Under the pieces are notes generated by a model, which saw nothing but the letters and a program-made list of their open reading frames with translations, made no database searches and was not told the DNA's origin. Both the position numbers and the translations under genes were made by a program. Positions 18,077 to 30,165 of a stretch of 64,000 nucleotides of DNA are shown here, one piece after another; position 1 is the stretch's first letter, and each line of letters begins with the position of its first letter. This DNA is from Amarobacillus sp046328225 (GTDB taxonomy: Bacteria; Chloroflexota; Dehalococcoidia; Tepidiformales; Tepidiformaceae). The stretch covers positions 1-64,000 of the forward strand of contig JAXLWZ010000010.1 in NCBI GenBank assembly GCA_046328225.1. Reading direction: 5' to 3'.

Positions 18077-20713
18077 ATGACCGCGCCCGCCAGCTCCGCT
18101 ACCCGGCGCCTGCTCCAACTCGGCCAGAGCACCTGGCTCGACTACATCAGCCGCGGCCTCATCACCTCCGGCGAACTCGCCCGCATGATCGCCGCCGGCG
18201 ACATCGTCGGCATGACGTCGAACCCCACCATCTTCGAAAAAGCCCTCTCCGGCTCGGATGACTACAACGCCGCCATCCGTTCCGCCGCGCTCCGTGGCAT
18301 CGCCGAGCCCTACGCCGCTTTCGTGGACTTCGCCGCCGACGACATCCGCCTCGCTTGCGACGCCCTCACCCCCGTCTATGAATCCATGGATGGCCAGGAC
18401 GGCTTCGTTTCGCTCGAAGTGCCGCCCGGCATCGAACACGACCGCGACGCCACCATCGCCGAGGCGCGCCGCCTCAGCGAGCTCGTGGGCCGCCCCAACG
18501 TCATGATCAAGGTGCCCGGCACACCCGCCGGCATCGAGGCCCTCGAAGCGCTCATTGCCGAAGGCGTCAACGTCAACGTCACCCTCCTCTTCGCCGTCGG
18601 CGCCTACGAGCAGGTCGCCGAGGGGTACCTCCGTGGCCTCGAAGCACGCCATGCCCGCGGCCTCGATCTCTCGCGAGTCGCCAGCGTCGCCTCCTTCTTC
18701 GTGTCCCGCGTCGATACGGCCGTCGATGCCCAATTGCCGGCGGATTCACCGCTGCGCGGGACGATCGCCGTCGCGAACGCCCGCCGCGCCTACGGCCGCT
18801 TCCAGCGCATCTTCTCCGGCCCCCGCTGGGAGCGGCTGGCCGCCGCCGGCGCCCGCGTCCAGCGCCCGCTCTGGGCCTCCACGGGCACGAAGAACCCCGC
18901 CTACTCCGACATCCTCTACGTCGAAGAGCTCGTCGCTCCGCACACCGTGAACACGCTCCCCGAGGCCACGCTTCGCGCGGCCCAGGACCACCTCGACGCG
19001 CGCGTCACCATCGATTCCGCCGCCCTCGCCGATGCCGAAACGAAGCTCGATGCCCTCGCTGCCGCCGGCATCGACCTCGACGCCGTGACGGATCGCCTCC
19101 TCGTCGAGGGTCTGGCCGCCTTCCAGAAGGACTTCGATCGCCTCCTCACACGCGTCGGCGACGTGCTGGAGACGGCCCGCGTCACCACGCCCGGCCATGC
19201 GTCCCTCGGCGGGCTCGCGACCGGCCACGCCCTTCGCATGGACGCCCTCGACCGCGATGGCGCCGTCGACCGCACCTGGGCGAAGGACCACACCCTCTGG
19301 AAGCCCGATCCCACCGAGATCACCGACCGCCTTGGCTGGCTCACCGTCGCCGAGGCCATGAAGGCCGAAGTCGCCGGCCTCCGCGAGCTCGCCCGCGAGG
19401 CCGCCGCCGATGGCTTCACCGACGCCGTCGTCCTCGGCATGGGCGGCTCCAGCCTCGCCCCCGAGGTCTTCCGCGAAACCTTCGGCGTCGCCCCCGGCGC
19501 CCTCGACCTGCACGTCCTCGATTCCACCGACCCGGCCCAAATCGCCGCCCTCGAAGCGCGCATCGACCTCGCGCGCACCCTCTTCGTCGTCTCCAGCAAA
19601 TCCGGCGGCACCATCGAAACCCGCTCCCAGTTCGACTACTTCTTCGGGAAGTGCCCCGATGGCCGCCAGTACGCCATCGTCACCGACCCGGGCAGCGCCC
19701 TCGAAGCCCTCGGCCGCGAACGCGGCGCCCGCCGCATCTTCCTCAACCCGAGCGACATCGGCGGCCGCTATTCGGCCCTCTCCCTCTTCGGCCTGGTGCC
19801 TGCCGCGCTCGTTGGCGTCGACCTCGACCGCGTGCTCGATGGCGCCATCGCCATGGCCGAAGCGTGCCGCGGCCCGCTCCCCGAGAACCCCGGCGCGTGG
19901 CTCGGGGCGGTCATGGGCGAAGCCGCCCTCTCCGGCCGCGACAAGCTCACCCTCGTGCTCCCGCCCGGCCTGGGCTCCCTCGGCTACTGGATCGAACAGC
20001 TCGTGGCCGAATCCACCGGCAAGGAGGGCAAGGGCATCGTGCTCATCGAAGGCGAGGACCTGGGCGCGCCCGCCGTCTATGGCAACGACCGCCTCTTCGT
20101 CGCCCTCGGCGACCATGTCGGGCTCGCCGCGCTGGAAGCGGCCGGTCAGCCCGTCGTTCGCCTGCCTTATGAGGGCCCCTGGCAGCTCGGCGCCGAGTTC
20201 TTCCGCTGGGAGTTCGCGACGGCCGTCGCCAGCGCCGCCATGGGTATCCAGCCGTTCGACCAGCCCAACGTCCAGGAGGCCAAGGACGCCACCAACGCCG
20301 TCCTCGCCGGCGGCGCCGCTTCGCCTACGACACCCTCCGGCGCCGATGTCCTCGCACTGGTTCGCCCGATGGACTACATCGCCATCCTCGCCTACCTCCC
20401 GCGCGACGCCGAGACCATCGCCCGCCTCCAGGCCGTCCGCATGCGCCTGCGCTACCGCTTCCGCGTCGCCACCACCGTCGGCTTCGGCCCCCGCTTCCTG
20501 CACTCCACCGGCCAGCTCCATAAGGGCGGCCCGAACCAGGGCGTCTTCCTCCAGGTCACCCACACCCCCGAGCGCGACCTCGCCATCCCCGGGAAGCCCT
20601 ACACCTTCGCCCGCCTCGAAGCCGCGCAGGCACTCGGCGACCTGGCCTCGCTCCAGGCGCATGGCCGCCGCGTCGCCCGCATCACCCTCGAGGAGCTGGA
20701 ACGCCTCCCCTGA
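18077..20713 (+). CDS. Bifunctional transaldolase / glucose-6-phosphate isomerase
   Basis: An 878-residue fusion. The N-terminal half (about residues 1-370) is a transaldolase: GMTSNPTIFEKAL, MIKVPGTPAGIEA with the Schiff-base Lys, NVTLLFAVGAYEQVAEGYL and WASTGTKNPAYSD. The C-terminal half (about 400-870) is a phosphoglucose isomerase: VLGMGGSSLAPEV, SKSGGTIETRSQ and TEGKEGKG-like GKEGKGIVLIEGE. It links the non-oxidative pentose phosphate pathway with glycolysis in one cytosolic enzyme. The ATG at 18077 follows GGAGG by six bases. This fusion is known from several bacterial groups. Confidence 0.95.
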   Translation: MTAPASSATRRLLQLGQSTWLDYISRGLITSGELARMIAAGDIVGMTSNPTIFEKALSGSDDYNAAIRSAALRGIAEPYAAFVDFAADDIRLACDALTPVYESMDGQDGFVSLEVPPGIEHDRDATIAEARRLSELVGRPNVMIKVPGTPAGIEALEALIAEGVNVNVTLLFAVGAYEQVAEGYLRGLEARHARGLDLSRVASVASFFVSRVDTAVDAQLPADSPLRGTIAVANARRAYGRFQRIFSGPRWERLAAAGARVQRPLWASTGTKNPAYSDILYVEELVAPHTVNTLPEATLRAAQDHLDARVTIDSAALADAETKLDALAAAGIDLDAVTDRLLVEGLAAFQKDFDRLLTRVGDVLETARVTTPGHASLGGLATGHALRMDALDRDGAVDRTWAKDHTLWKPDPTEITDRLGWLTVAEAMKAEVAGLRELAREAAADGFTDAVVLGMGGSSLAPEVFRETFGVAPGALDLHVLDSTDPAQIAALEARIDLARTLFVVSSKSGGTIETRSQFDYFFGKCPDGRQYAIVTDPGSALEALGRERGARRIFLNPSDIGGRYSALSLFGLVPAALVGVDLDRVLDGAIAMAEACRGPLPENPGAWLGAVMGEAALSGRDKLTLVLPPGLGSLGYWIEQLVAESTGKEGKGIVLIEGEDLGAPAVYGNDRLFVALGDHVGLAALEAAGQPVVRLPYEGPWQLGAEFFRWEFATAVASAAMGIQPFDQPNVQEAKDATNAVLAGGAASPTTPSGADVLALVRPMDYIAILAYLPRDAETIARLQAVRMRLRYRFRVATTVGFGPRFLHSTGQLHKGGPNQGVFLQVTHTPERDLAIPGKPYTFARLEAAQALGDLASLQAHGRRVARITLEELERLP

Positions 20714-20791
20714 GCCGCACTGTCGCGCCTGCGACATGAGAGGGACGTGCGGGTTACCTTCCCGCAAGTGCCTCTGTCACATGCTGGCCGC

Positions 20792-21382
20792 ATGGACACC
20801 TGGCTCTGGATAGCTATCGTCGCCGTCGCGGCGCTCGCGCTCGTCGCCGTCGCCGCCTACTGGCGGTCCCGGCAACGCACCGGCCGCTACCGCTCGACCT
20901 ACGGCTCCGAATACGACGACCTCGTCGGCGAAACCGGCAGCGAACGCGAGGCACGCCGCGAGATCGACCGCCGCGAAAAGCGCGTCCACGCCTTCGACAT
21001 TCGCCCGCTCGCGCCCGAGGACGCCAACCGCTTCAGCCGCGAATGGACCGTCACCCAGACGAAGTTCGTCGATGAGCCGGTCGATTCCGTCGTCCGCGCC
21101 GACGGCCTCATCGGCGAAGTCATGACCCTCCGCGGCTACCCCCTCACCGACTTCGAACAGCAGGCCGCCGACCTCTCGGTCGACCACCCGGACCTCGTTC
21201 GCAACTACCGTTCGGCGCACGAAATCGCCGGACGGAGCCGCGCGGGCGAAGCCACCACCGAAGAGCTGCGCCGCGCCATGACCCAGTACCGCGAACTCTT
21301 CGATGAGCTGCTCGACGTCGATGCCCGCGCCGGGCGCACCGCCGTCGCCGAACGGCCCGTCAGCCCCGCCGACGGAGCGTAA
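20792..21382 (+). CDS. Membrane-anchored hypothetical protein
   Basis: A 196-residue protein with one N-terminal transmembrane helix (WIAIVAVAALALVAVAAYW) and a cytoplasmic, charged domain. The domain contains FDIRPLAPEDANRFSREWTVTQTKFVDEP, DGLIGEVMTLRGYP and DHPDLVRNYRSAHEIAGR, a pattern I associate with an uncharacterised actinobacterial/Chloroflexota family. It follows the Tal-Pgi gene by 78 bases and converges with the MBL hydrolase. The function is unknown. Confidence 0.75.
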   Translation: MDTWLWIAIVAVAALALVAVAAYWRSRQRTGRYRSTYGSEYDDLVGETGSEREARREIDRREKRVHAFDIRPLAPEDANRFSREWTVTQTKFVDEPVDSVVRADGLIGEVMTLRGYPLTDFEQQAADLSVDHPDLVRNYRSAHEIAGRSRAGEATTEELRRAMTQYRELFDELLDVDARAGRTAVAERPVSPADGA

Positions 21383-21389
21383 GCAGCAT

Positions 21390-22370
21390 CTACGCGAGCG
21401 CGCTGTAGCGGCCCGCGGAGACGTGGGCCGCGCCGCGCGCCTCCAGCAAGTCGAGGTGCCCCTGCACCGTCGATGCGATCTGCCAGAACCGCCGCCGCAG
21501 CGCCCGCGGGTAGAGTCGCTCGCACAGCTCGTAGAGGGTGCACTCGCCCGCGCCGCGCAACTCCGCGAACACCCGCGCCGTGCGCTCCTCGATCGCCGCC
21601 AGGTTCGCTTCGACCGCCGCGTCCACGTCCTCGAACGGCTCGCCGTGCCCCGGCAGACAGCGTTCGAAGTGCAGGTCCCGGAGCCGTTCCAGCGCCGCCG
21701 CGAACGCCGGCAGCGAACGAAAGCGCCCAACGTTCCCCGGCGCGGCCTGGATGGCCGGTGTCGGCGTGATGTCCGGTAGGAGCTGGTCGCCCGAGAACAG
21801 CACCCCGTGCCCGCCGGCGGCGAGCACCAGGTTCCCCGGCGTATGCCCCGGGCAGAGCAAGACCTCCAGCCCCGGCGCGACCGTATCCCCATCGGCGACC
21901 GTTCGGCTCGCCGCGAACGATTCGTACCGCAGACCCGTCGGCCAGCGTGGCTGCGAACCTGGAGCCGGGTAGCCCTTCTCCGTCGCCGCCCGCATGGCCC
22001 ACTCCCGCCGCCGTTCGAGCCCTTCCACCGCCTCTATCCGAATCGCCTCCGGTGCGCCCGACGCCTCGACCCAGTCGATCATGACCGCCAGCTCGTCCTG
22101 CTCGACGTAATGCGGATGCGAAGCGAGCGTCCGGTCGTCCGCGCTCAGCGCCACCGGCACCCCGCGAGCCTGCCACCACGCCCCGAGTCCGGCATGATCC
22201 ACGTGCGCGTGCGTGGCGACCACGAGGTCGGGCTGCCAGCCGTCGAGCGCCTCCAGCAGCAGCTCGCGCGCCCCACGGTAGTCCGGCCCGGTATCGATGA
22301 GCACCCGTGCGCCGCCGCTCTCGACCGCGTAGACGTTGTTGTAGGCCATCGCGATGCGGCGGATTTCCAT
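21390..22370 (-). CDS. MBL-fold metallo-hydrolase
   Basis: A 326-residue metallo-beta-lactamase-fold protein. The metal motif THAHVDHAG is near residue 55, followed by the ligand His in LCPGHTPGN, Asp in LFSGDQLLP and the final His in LPGHGEPF. A C-terminal helical winged domain (about 260-326, TLYELCERLYP...FWQIASTVQGHL) is typical of the LACTB2/glyoxalase-II-like subgroup. It is probably a hydrolase of thioesters or nucleic acid. The start ATG lies 40 bases after the stop of the upstream GNAT gene on the same strand. Confidence 0.88.
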   Translation of the reverse strand: MEIRRIAMAYNNVYAVESGGARVLIDTGPDYRGARELLLEALDGWQPDLVVATHAHVDHAGLGAWWQARGVPVALSADDRTLASHPHYVEQDELAVMIDWVEASGAPEAIRIEAVEGLERRREWAMRAATEKGYPAPGSQPRWPTGLRYESFAASRTVADGDTVAPGLEVLLCPGHTPGNLVLAAGGHGVLFSGDQLLPDITPTPAIQAAPGNVGRFRSLPAFAAALERLRDLHFERCLPGHGEPFEDVDAAVEANLAAIEERTARVFAELRGAGECTLYELCERLYPRALRRRFWQIASTVQGHLDLLEARGAAHVSAGRYSALA

Positions 22371-22410
22371 CGCCGCCCAGTGTCGCCCGCTCCCGCGGCC
22401 CGGTCGACCG

Positions 22411-23085
22411 TCAGCGCCGCGGGCCGGTGCTCATGGGCGCCCCGTGGCGCCTCCGCATGAGATGCGTGCGAACCTCCCATCGCCCGTTCGCGAACCGCAC
22501 ATGCTTCGAGACCGGCTCCCGCTCCTCGGGGCCGACCCGCCAGAGCTGCTCCGCGATCTCCTTGTCGTAGTGCCACCGCGTCTCGAAGGTCTCGAACCCG
22601 AGGGCGCCGTACGCACGGTGCGCGTGGGTCGCGAACGTGTTCGTGCTCAGGATGAAGTCCGGCCCGCCCGCGAATTCCTCCTCCAGCCACTCCATCAACG
22701 TCGCGAGCATCCGCCGGCACACCCCCCGCCCGTCGTGCTCGGGCGGCACGTGCACCGACCACAGGTACAGCCCGGCCTCATCCCGCAGGTTCACCGACGC
22801 CCTGCCCACGGCCACGCCGTCCTCCACCGCGACGAAGTGCCGATGCGGGCCGTTCTCCGTCATGCGCGCGAGCACGCCCTTCGCGCGCGATGGCTGGTTC
22901 AGCTGCGTCATGTCGAACGCGTGGTAGGGGAAGCCGCGTGCCCCCCAACCCGCGACCTGCGCCAGCAGCGCTTCATTCCACGGGTGCAACACGAGCCCAT
23001 GCCCCGCGAGCGGCGGCGGGTACAGCCCGACCAGGCTCTTCCCCGGCGGCGAATCACCCGGCTGCGTCGCGGTCGTGCGAGCCAT
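22411..23085 (-). CDS. GNAT-family N-acetyltransferase
   Basis: A 224-residue protein with the GNAT fold: the beta4 strand segment LYLWSVHVPPEHDGRGVCRRML carries the acetyl-CoA pyrophosphate loop (here DGRGVCR, a variant of Q/RxxGxG/A), and THAHRAYGALGFETFE is the usual C-terminal motif. It probably acetylates a small amine or a peptide. It is probably co-transcribed with the MBL hydrolase. Confidence 0.8.
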   Translation of the reverse strand: MARTTATQPGDSPPGKSLVGLYPPPLAGHGLVLHPWNEALLAQVAGWGARGFPYHAFDMTQLNQPSRAKGVLARMTENGPHRHFVAVEDGVAVGRASVNLRDEAGLYLWSVHVPPEHDGRGVCRRMLATLMEWLEEEFAGGPDFILSTNTFATHAHRAYGALGFETFETRWHYDKEIAEQLWRVGPEEREPVSKHVRFANGRWEVRTHLMRRRHGAPMSTGPRR

Positions 23086-23195
23086 GACAGTAGCCTACAG
23101 AACCCGTCCAGCCCGCGTCCGTTTTCACGCGCATCCGCCGAATCCACCGTCCGCGGTGCCATGCCGCGTATCATCCCGCCGCACAGGGGGAAACC

Positions 23196-24569
23196 ATGAC
23201 CATCGATGCGTTCGCCACCGCGACCGAAATCGCCGCTGCGCTCCGCCGCAAGGATGTCTCCAGCCGCGAGGTGCTCGACCTCTACCTTCGCCGCATCGAG
23301 GAGCACAACCCCCGGCTCAACGCCGTCATCACGCTCGATGTCGAACGCGCGCGCGCCGAGGCCGCCCGTGCCGACGACCTGGCCGCCCGCGGCGAATGGC
23401 TCGGTCCCCTGCACGGCCTCCCCATGACCGTGAAGGACTCCTTCGAGACCGCTGGCATGCGCACCACCTGCGGCGACCCCGCCCTCGCCGAGCACGTCCC
23501 CACGGCCGACGCCCTCGCCGTCGCCCGCCTGCGCGCCGCCGGGGCCATCATCTTCGGAAAGACGAACACGCCGCTGCAGACGCTCGACCACCAGACCTAC
23601 AACGCCCTCTTCGGCACCACGAACAACCCGTGGGACCTGTCGCGCGTCCCTGGCGGCTCCTCCGGCGGGAGCGCCACGGCGATGGCGGCCGGGCTCGGCC
23701 CGCTCGAGATGGGCAGCGACATCGGCGGCTCCATCCGCGTGCCCGCCCACTGCTGCGGCGTCTTCGGCCACAAGCCGTCCTGGGGCATCGTCCCCGAACG
23801 CGGGCACATCCCCGGCGCCCCCGGCTCCCTCCACCGTCGCGATGTGAACGTGAACGGCCCCATCGCCCGCTCCGCCGCCGACCTCGAACTCGCGCTCGAC
23901 ATCATCGCCGGGCCGGACGAGCTCGAGACGGTGGGCTGGCGCCTCAAACTCCCCCCGCCGCGCGCTCGCGACCTCGCCGGCTTCCGCATCGCCGCCTGGC
24001 TCGATGACCCCTTCTGCCCCTCGGAGAAGGCGATGCTCACGCTCTTCGAATCCGCCGTTTCGCAGCTCGCGGCCGCCGGCGCCCACATCGATACCGAAGC
24101 CCGCCCGCCGTTCTCTTTCGAAGAGGCGTTCGCGGTCTACCAGCCGCTGCTGTCCGGCGCGCTCTCGCCCTACACCCGCGATGCGACCGCGCACGCCGCC
24201 TGGATCGCCGCCGACGAAGCCCGCCAGCGCATGCGCCGTCAGTGGGCCACCTTCTTCGAGCGCTACGACGTTCTCCTCGCCCCGTCGATGTTCGCCACCG
24301 CCTTCGCGCACGCCCAGGAAGGCTTTTCCGGCACCCGGACCTTGCCCGTCGATGGCGTCGACCGGCCCTACCGGGAGCTGCTCTGCTGGCCCTCGCTCGC
24401 CGGTGCTGCCCTGCTCCCTGCCACGACCATGCCCGTGGGGCTCACTTCCGCGGGGCTCCCCGCCGGGTGGCAGGTCATCGGCCCGTATCTGGAGGACCGC
24501 ACGACGCTCGCGTTCGCGGCCGCCGCCAGCGAGGTCCTCGGAGGTTTTCGCCGCCCGCCCGGCTACTGA
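23196..24569 (+). CDS. Amidase signature family enzyme
   Basis: A 457-residue amidase. The Ser-cisSer-Lys triad is visible: Lys in PMTVKDSF, the Gly/Ser-rich segment PGGSSGGSATAMAAG, and the nucleophile in GSDIGGSIRVPAHCCG. It hydrolyses amide bonds; substrate may be an aryl or aliphatic amide, and it lacks GatBC neighbours, so a GatA role is unlikely. A ribosome site (CAGGGGG) precedes the ATG. Its last seven bases overlap the stop of the convergent DUF952 gene. Confidence 0.92.
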   Translation: MTIDAFATATEIAAALRRKDVSSREVLDLYLRRIEEHNPRLNAVITLDVERARAEAARADDLAARGEWLGPLHGLPMTVKDSFETAGMRTTCGDPALAEHVPTADALAVARLRAAGAIIFGKTNTPLQTLDHQTYNALFGTTNNPWDLSRVPGGSSGGSATAMAAGLGPLEMGSDIGGSIRVPAHCCGVFGHKPSWGIVPERGHIPGAPGSLHRRDVNVNGPIARSAADLELALDIIAGPDELETVGWRLKLPPPRARDLAGFRIAAWLDDPFCPSEKAMLTLFESAVSQLAAAGAHIDTEARPPFSFEEAFAVYQPLLSGALSPYTRDATAHAAWIAADEARQRMRRQWATFFERYDVLLAPSMFATAFAHAQEGFSGTRTLPVDGVDRPYRELLCWPSLAGAALLPATTMPVGLTSAGLPAGWQVIGPYLEDRTTLAFAAAASEVLGGFRRPPGY

Positions 24570-24919
24570 TCGCTGCCGAAGCCGATGAACCGCCCGCCCG
24601 CCGCTCGCACCATCGGCCGCACCGCCAGCACCGCATCGGCATCGATCGGCCCGTAGACGTGCGGGAAGAGCGGTGCGAGGTCGTCCCCGGACGCTTCCCA
24701 CCGGAGTTCCGACGTCAGCCGCGCCGGGTCGATCGTCAGCGCCACGAAGTCCCCCGGCACCTCGCCGTAGAACCGGTTCGCGACCGCGAGCATGAGCTCG
24801 TCGCCCGCCGTGCAGTGCACGAACCCGTCGGCCGCGTACGCCTCCGGGAGGTAGGCCGCGCCCGCCGGCCATGTCCGCCAGCGCTCGGCCGGTGCGAGGT
24901 GCAGGATCACATCGCTCAT
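24563..24919 (-). CDS. DUF952 family protein
   Basis: A 118-residue protein matching the DUF952 pattern: a start with ILHLAPAERW, then YLPEAYAADGFVHCTAGDE, FYGEVPGDFVALTIDPARL and FPHVYGPIDADAVLAV. The fold is small and related to ADP-ribosyltransferase-like folds, but the biochemical function is unknown. The start is the ATG at 24919; an upstream frame runs into the gap terminator and is rejected. Confidence 0.82.
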   Translation of the reverse strand: MSDVILHLAPAERWRTWPAGAAYLPEAYAADGFVHCTAGDELMLAVANRFYGEVPGDFVALTIDPARLTSELRWEASGDDLAPLFPHVYGPIDADAVLAVRPMVRAAGGRFIGFGSDQ

Positions 24920-24939
24920 CGTTCCACCCCACAAAGCAC

Positions 24940-24965
24940 GAAGCCGGGGTGTGAGCCCCGGCTTC
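24940..24965 (-). terminator. Hairpin after gap
   Basis: A perfect 10-bp stem (GAAGCCGGGG with its complement, six-base loop) lies 27 bases beyond the gap stop on the minus strand. The tail is only weakly T-rich. It probably ends the gap transcript before the DUF952 gene. Confidence 0.6.
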
Positions 24966-24991
24966 GCCATGATTGCACTCGACCGGTGTGC

Positions 24992-26008
24992 TTAGAGGCC
25001 CTTGTCCACCAGGAACGAGCAGAGGTCGCTGATCCGGCAGGCGTAGCCCCACTCGTTGTCGTACCAGGCCGCCACCTTCACCAGGTTGCCGCCGACGACG
25101 TTCGTCGAAAGGCCATCGACGATGCTCGAGCGCTCGTCGCCCTTCATGTCCATCGAAACCACCGGGTCCGTCGTGAAGCCGAGGATGCCCTTCATCTTCT
25201 CGCCGGCCGTCTCCGCGAGGAGCTGGTTCACCTCTTCCTTCGTCGTGTCGCGGCTCGTCAGCGCCACGATCTCCACGATCGAGACCGTCGGCGTCGGCAC
25301 GCGATAGGCGAGACCGTCCAGCTTCCCTTCGATCTCCGGGATGACCAGCCGCAGCGCCTTCGCCGCGCCCGTCGACGTGGGGACGATGTTCATCGCACCG
25401 GCCCGCATCTCGCGCGGATCGCTGCCCGCAGCCTTGTCCAGGATCTGCTGGCTGTTCGTGTACGAATGGATGGTTGTCATCTGGCCCTTTTCCACGCCGA
25501 GGTTATCGACGAGGACCTTGACCACCGGCGCGAGCCCGTTCGTCGTGCAGCTCGCGTTCGAAATCACATGATGCTTCGCCGGGTCGTACTTCTCCGGGTT
25601 CACACCCAGTACGACGGTCACATCCTCGTTCTTGGCCGGGGCCGAAATGACCACCTTCTTCACCGAGTCGCGCTTGTGGGCGACCGCCTTCGTCGCGTCC
25701 GTGAACAGGCCCGTCGATTCGATGGCGATGTCGACGCCCGCGCTCCCCCACGGGATCGCTCCCGGGTCGCGCTCCGCGAACACCTTGATCGCCCGGCCAT
25801 CGACGACGATCGAGTCGCCCTCGGCCCGGATGTCCTTATTCCAGCGGCCGTAATTCGAGTCGTATTTCAGCAGATTGACGTTCGTATCGATCGACACGAG
25901 GTCGTTGATTGCGACGACTTCGAGCTTCCCCGAATAGCGATCGGTGATCGCCTTGAGAACCTGACGGCCGATGCGGCCGAACCCGTTGATGCCGACTTTC
26001 GTTGCCAA
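24992..26008 (-). CDS. gap: Glyceraldehyde-3-phosphate dehydrogenase
   Basis: A 338-residue cytosolic glycolytic enzyme. The Rossmann start KVGINGFGRIGRQ binds NAD(P). SNASCTTN carries the catalytic Cys, and HSYTNSQQILD the adjacent His region. It oxidises glyceraldehyde 3-phosphate to 1,3-bisphosphoglycerate. Downstream glycolytic genes such as pgk are not present in the window; the next gene is DUF952 beyond a hairpin. Confidence 0.97.
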   Translation of the reverse strand: MATKVGINGFGRIGRQVLKAITDRYSGKLEVVAINDLVSIDTNVNLLKYDSNYGRWNKDIRAEGDSIVVDGRAIKVFAERDPGAIPWGSAGVDIAIESTGLFTDATKAVAHKRDSVKKVVISAPAKNEDVTVVLGVNPEKYDPAKHHVISNASCTTNGLAPVVKVLVDNLGVEKGQMTTIHSYTNSQQILDKAAGSDPREMRAGAMNIVPTSTGAAKALRLVIPEIEGKLDGLAYRVPTPTVSIVEIVALTSRDTTKEEVNQLLAETAGEKMKGILGFTTDPVVSMDMKGDERSSIVDGLSTNVVGGNLVKVAAWYDNEWGYACRISDLCSFLVDKGL

Positions 26009-26105
26009 GAAACCGGGCCTCCCCTGCGTAAAGGTGGTGCGAAAAGCCTACGCCGTTCTGTGGTCGCGGGCCATCACGGTGACGTAACGATCGCGGACGC
26101 CAGCC

Positions 26106-26426
26106 TCAGGCCAGCTTCACCGCCGTGCCGCACGCCGTCACCATCAGCATCTGGCCGCCCACTGTCTCGTAGTCGACCTTCACCCCGACGACGGCGTCCG
26201 CGCCCATCTCCGCTGCCCGCTGCACCATCTCCTCGACCGCCAGGTCGCGGCCTTTGCGCAGCTCCTCTTCGTACTTGCCCGAACGGCCGCCGACGATGTT
26301 GCGGAACCCCGCCGTGATGTCCTTGAAGACGTTCACGCCGAGGATGCTCTCCCCCGCGACGATGCCCAGGTAGCTCGTGACCGACCGGCCCTCGATCCCG
26401 CCGGTGGTGGTGACGGTGACAGCCAT
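26106..26426 (-). CDS. YbjQ/UPF0145 family protein
   Basis: A 106-residue protein of the YbjQ family: TTGGIEGRSVTSYLGIVAGE, GFRNIVGGRSGKYEEEL and MGADAVVGVKVDYE are characteristic. Members form pentamers with a dodecin-like or heavy-metal-binding-like fold, and the function is unknown. A strong ribosome site (GAGGAGG) precedes the ATG at 26426. It lies upstream of gap on the same strand, with about 97 bases between. Confidence 0.88.
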   Translation of the reverse strand: MAVTVTTTGGIEGRSVTSYLGIVAGESILGVNVFKDITAGFRNIVGGRSGKYEEELRKGRDLAVEEMVQRAAEMGADAVVGVKVDYETVGGQMLMVTACGTAVKLA

Positions 26427-26527
26427 GGACGTGCTCCTCCTCGTGATGCCGTTCCATCGTACGGGAGCGAAGCACCCCATGGGACGCCCAAACGGCCGCG
26501 ATTCGCGGCGTTTCCGGCCGGCGCAAG

Positions 26528-26900
26528 GGATGGCGAAGGACCGGGCGAGCCTGTAAGCCGGATTCTGTACCCCTTGCGGGGCGGCGGCCATCTCTCTCGA
26601 CGCCGCGTCGCCACGGCGCTCTAGCAGCCAACCCGGGAGTGATAACGGGCCGGGCGCCCTCCTCCCCTATTCGGCCTTGCTCCGGGTGGGGTTTGCCCGG
26701 CCGCCCTGTTGCCAGGGACGCCGGTGCGCTCTTACCGCACCATTTCACCCTTACCCGCCGAAGCGGGCGGTTTGTTTCTGTTGCACTGTCCGTCGGCTTT
26801 CGCCGCCCGGGTGTTACCCGGCACCCTGCCCGGCGGAGTCCGGACTTTCCTCTGGCGCGAACGCCAGCGGCCGCCCGGCCCGCCCGGTCCCTCGCCATCC
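26528..26900 (-). ncRNA. rnpB: RNase P RNA (type A)
   Basis: The minus strand gives the conserved 5' motif GAGGAAAGTCCGGACTCC, then GACGGACAGTGCAACAGA, GGTAAGGGTGAAATGGTG, GGTAAGAGCGCACCGG and the 3' motif ACAGAATCCGGCTTACAG. The ends pair to form helix P1 (GGATGGCGAGGGACCGGGCG with 26547-26528). It is the catalytic RNA that matures tRNA 5' ends and here could process the adjacent pre-tmRNA. The exact ends are taken from P1. Confidence 0.95.
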
Positions 26901-26934
26901 TAGCGCGTGCCGCCCTCCCGGGCGCGGCACGCGA

Positions 26935-26961
26935 AAGGGGCCGGCATTGCGCCGGCCCCTT
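26935..26961 (-). terminator. Terminator after ssrA
   Basis: An 11-bp stem (AAGGGGCCGGC with its complement) and five-base loop lie just beyond the tmRNA 3' end on the minus strand. The exit side reads TTTCGCGTG. It separates ssrA from rnpB. Confidence 0.75.
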
Positions 26962-26972
26962 CGTGGAGTTCC

Positions 26973-27330
26973 TGGTGGAGACGCGGGAGAGTCGAACTCC
27001 CGGTCCAGCAAGGTTCAGCTCCGAATTCTCCTACAGGCTTTTCCACCGATTGGGTCTTACCAGGTCACTGCAGTGGTGGCCCCCACGTCACCTGGCCAGC
27101 CGATAAATCTTTCGCGAGGTGCATCGGCGTCTTCTCGCGGCGTCCCGGCATTGCAGCGTCCTTCCCCAAGCCCACCGGGCCGAGGCTCAAGGAGGACGTC
27201 GCCGCTAGTTAAGCGGCGAGAGCGAGTTGGCGATTGCCAGCTGTTTTTTGGGAACCTGATTAACGAGGGTGACTCCCAACCTCGGCCTGCTATCCGGCTA
27301 CCTAGCCCCCTGTCGAATCCTTTCGTCCCC
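26973..27330 (-). ncRNA. ssrA: tmRNA
   Basis: The minus strand starts GGGGACGAAAGGATTCGACA and ends with the encoded CCA: a T-arm (GGGAGTTCGACTCTCCC) and an acceptor strand CGTCTCCACCA that pairs with GGGGACG. The tag frame ends ...AGNRQLALAA followed by TAA (codons 27241-27212, stop 27211-27209); the exact resume codon is not certain. The tag has the usual ALAA protease signal. tmRNA with SmpB rescues stalled ribosomes and marks the product for degradation. It is in one-piece form, about 358 nucleotides. Confidence 0.95.
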
Positions 27331-27366
27331 ACATGTTTGCGCCTGCGTCACCGCTGGCGTGTTCCC

Positions 27367-27375
27367 ATTATCGCA
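27367..27375 (-). promoter_or_regulatory. Extended -10 element before ssrA
   Basis: On the minus strand TGCGATAAT (extended -10: TG-n-GATAAT) lies about 36 bases before the mature tmRNA 5' end. No good -35 box is visible, as expected for an extended -10 promoter. The precursor would need RNase P trimming. Confidence 0.4.
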
Positions 27376-27406
27376 CATCTGTTCGCCCGCCGGTAGAGCC
27401 TTCGCC

Positions 27407-30109
<2,703 letters not shown>

Positions 30110-30165
30110 GAGTTGCCCCTCCCAGGGGAGTTTTGGGGCCGTCCGCTCCCGGCCCCCCGGCCGCG

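Noticed and set aside
30119..30130. A small hairpin CTCCC-GGGAG covering the copA ribosome site
   Set aside because: The two-base loop is too small to form, and the stem is only five bases.
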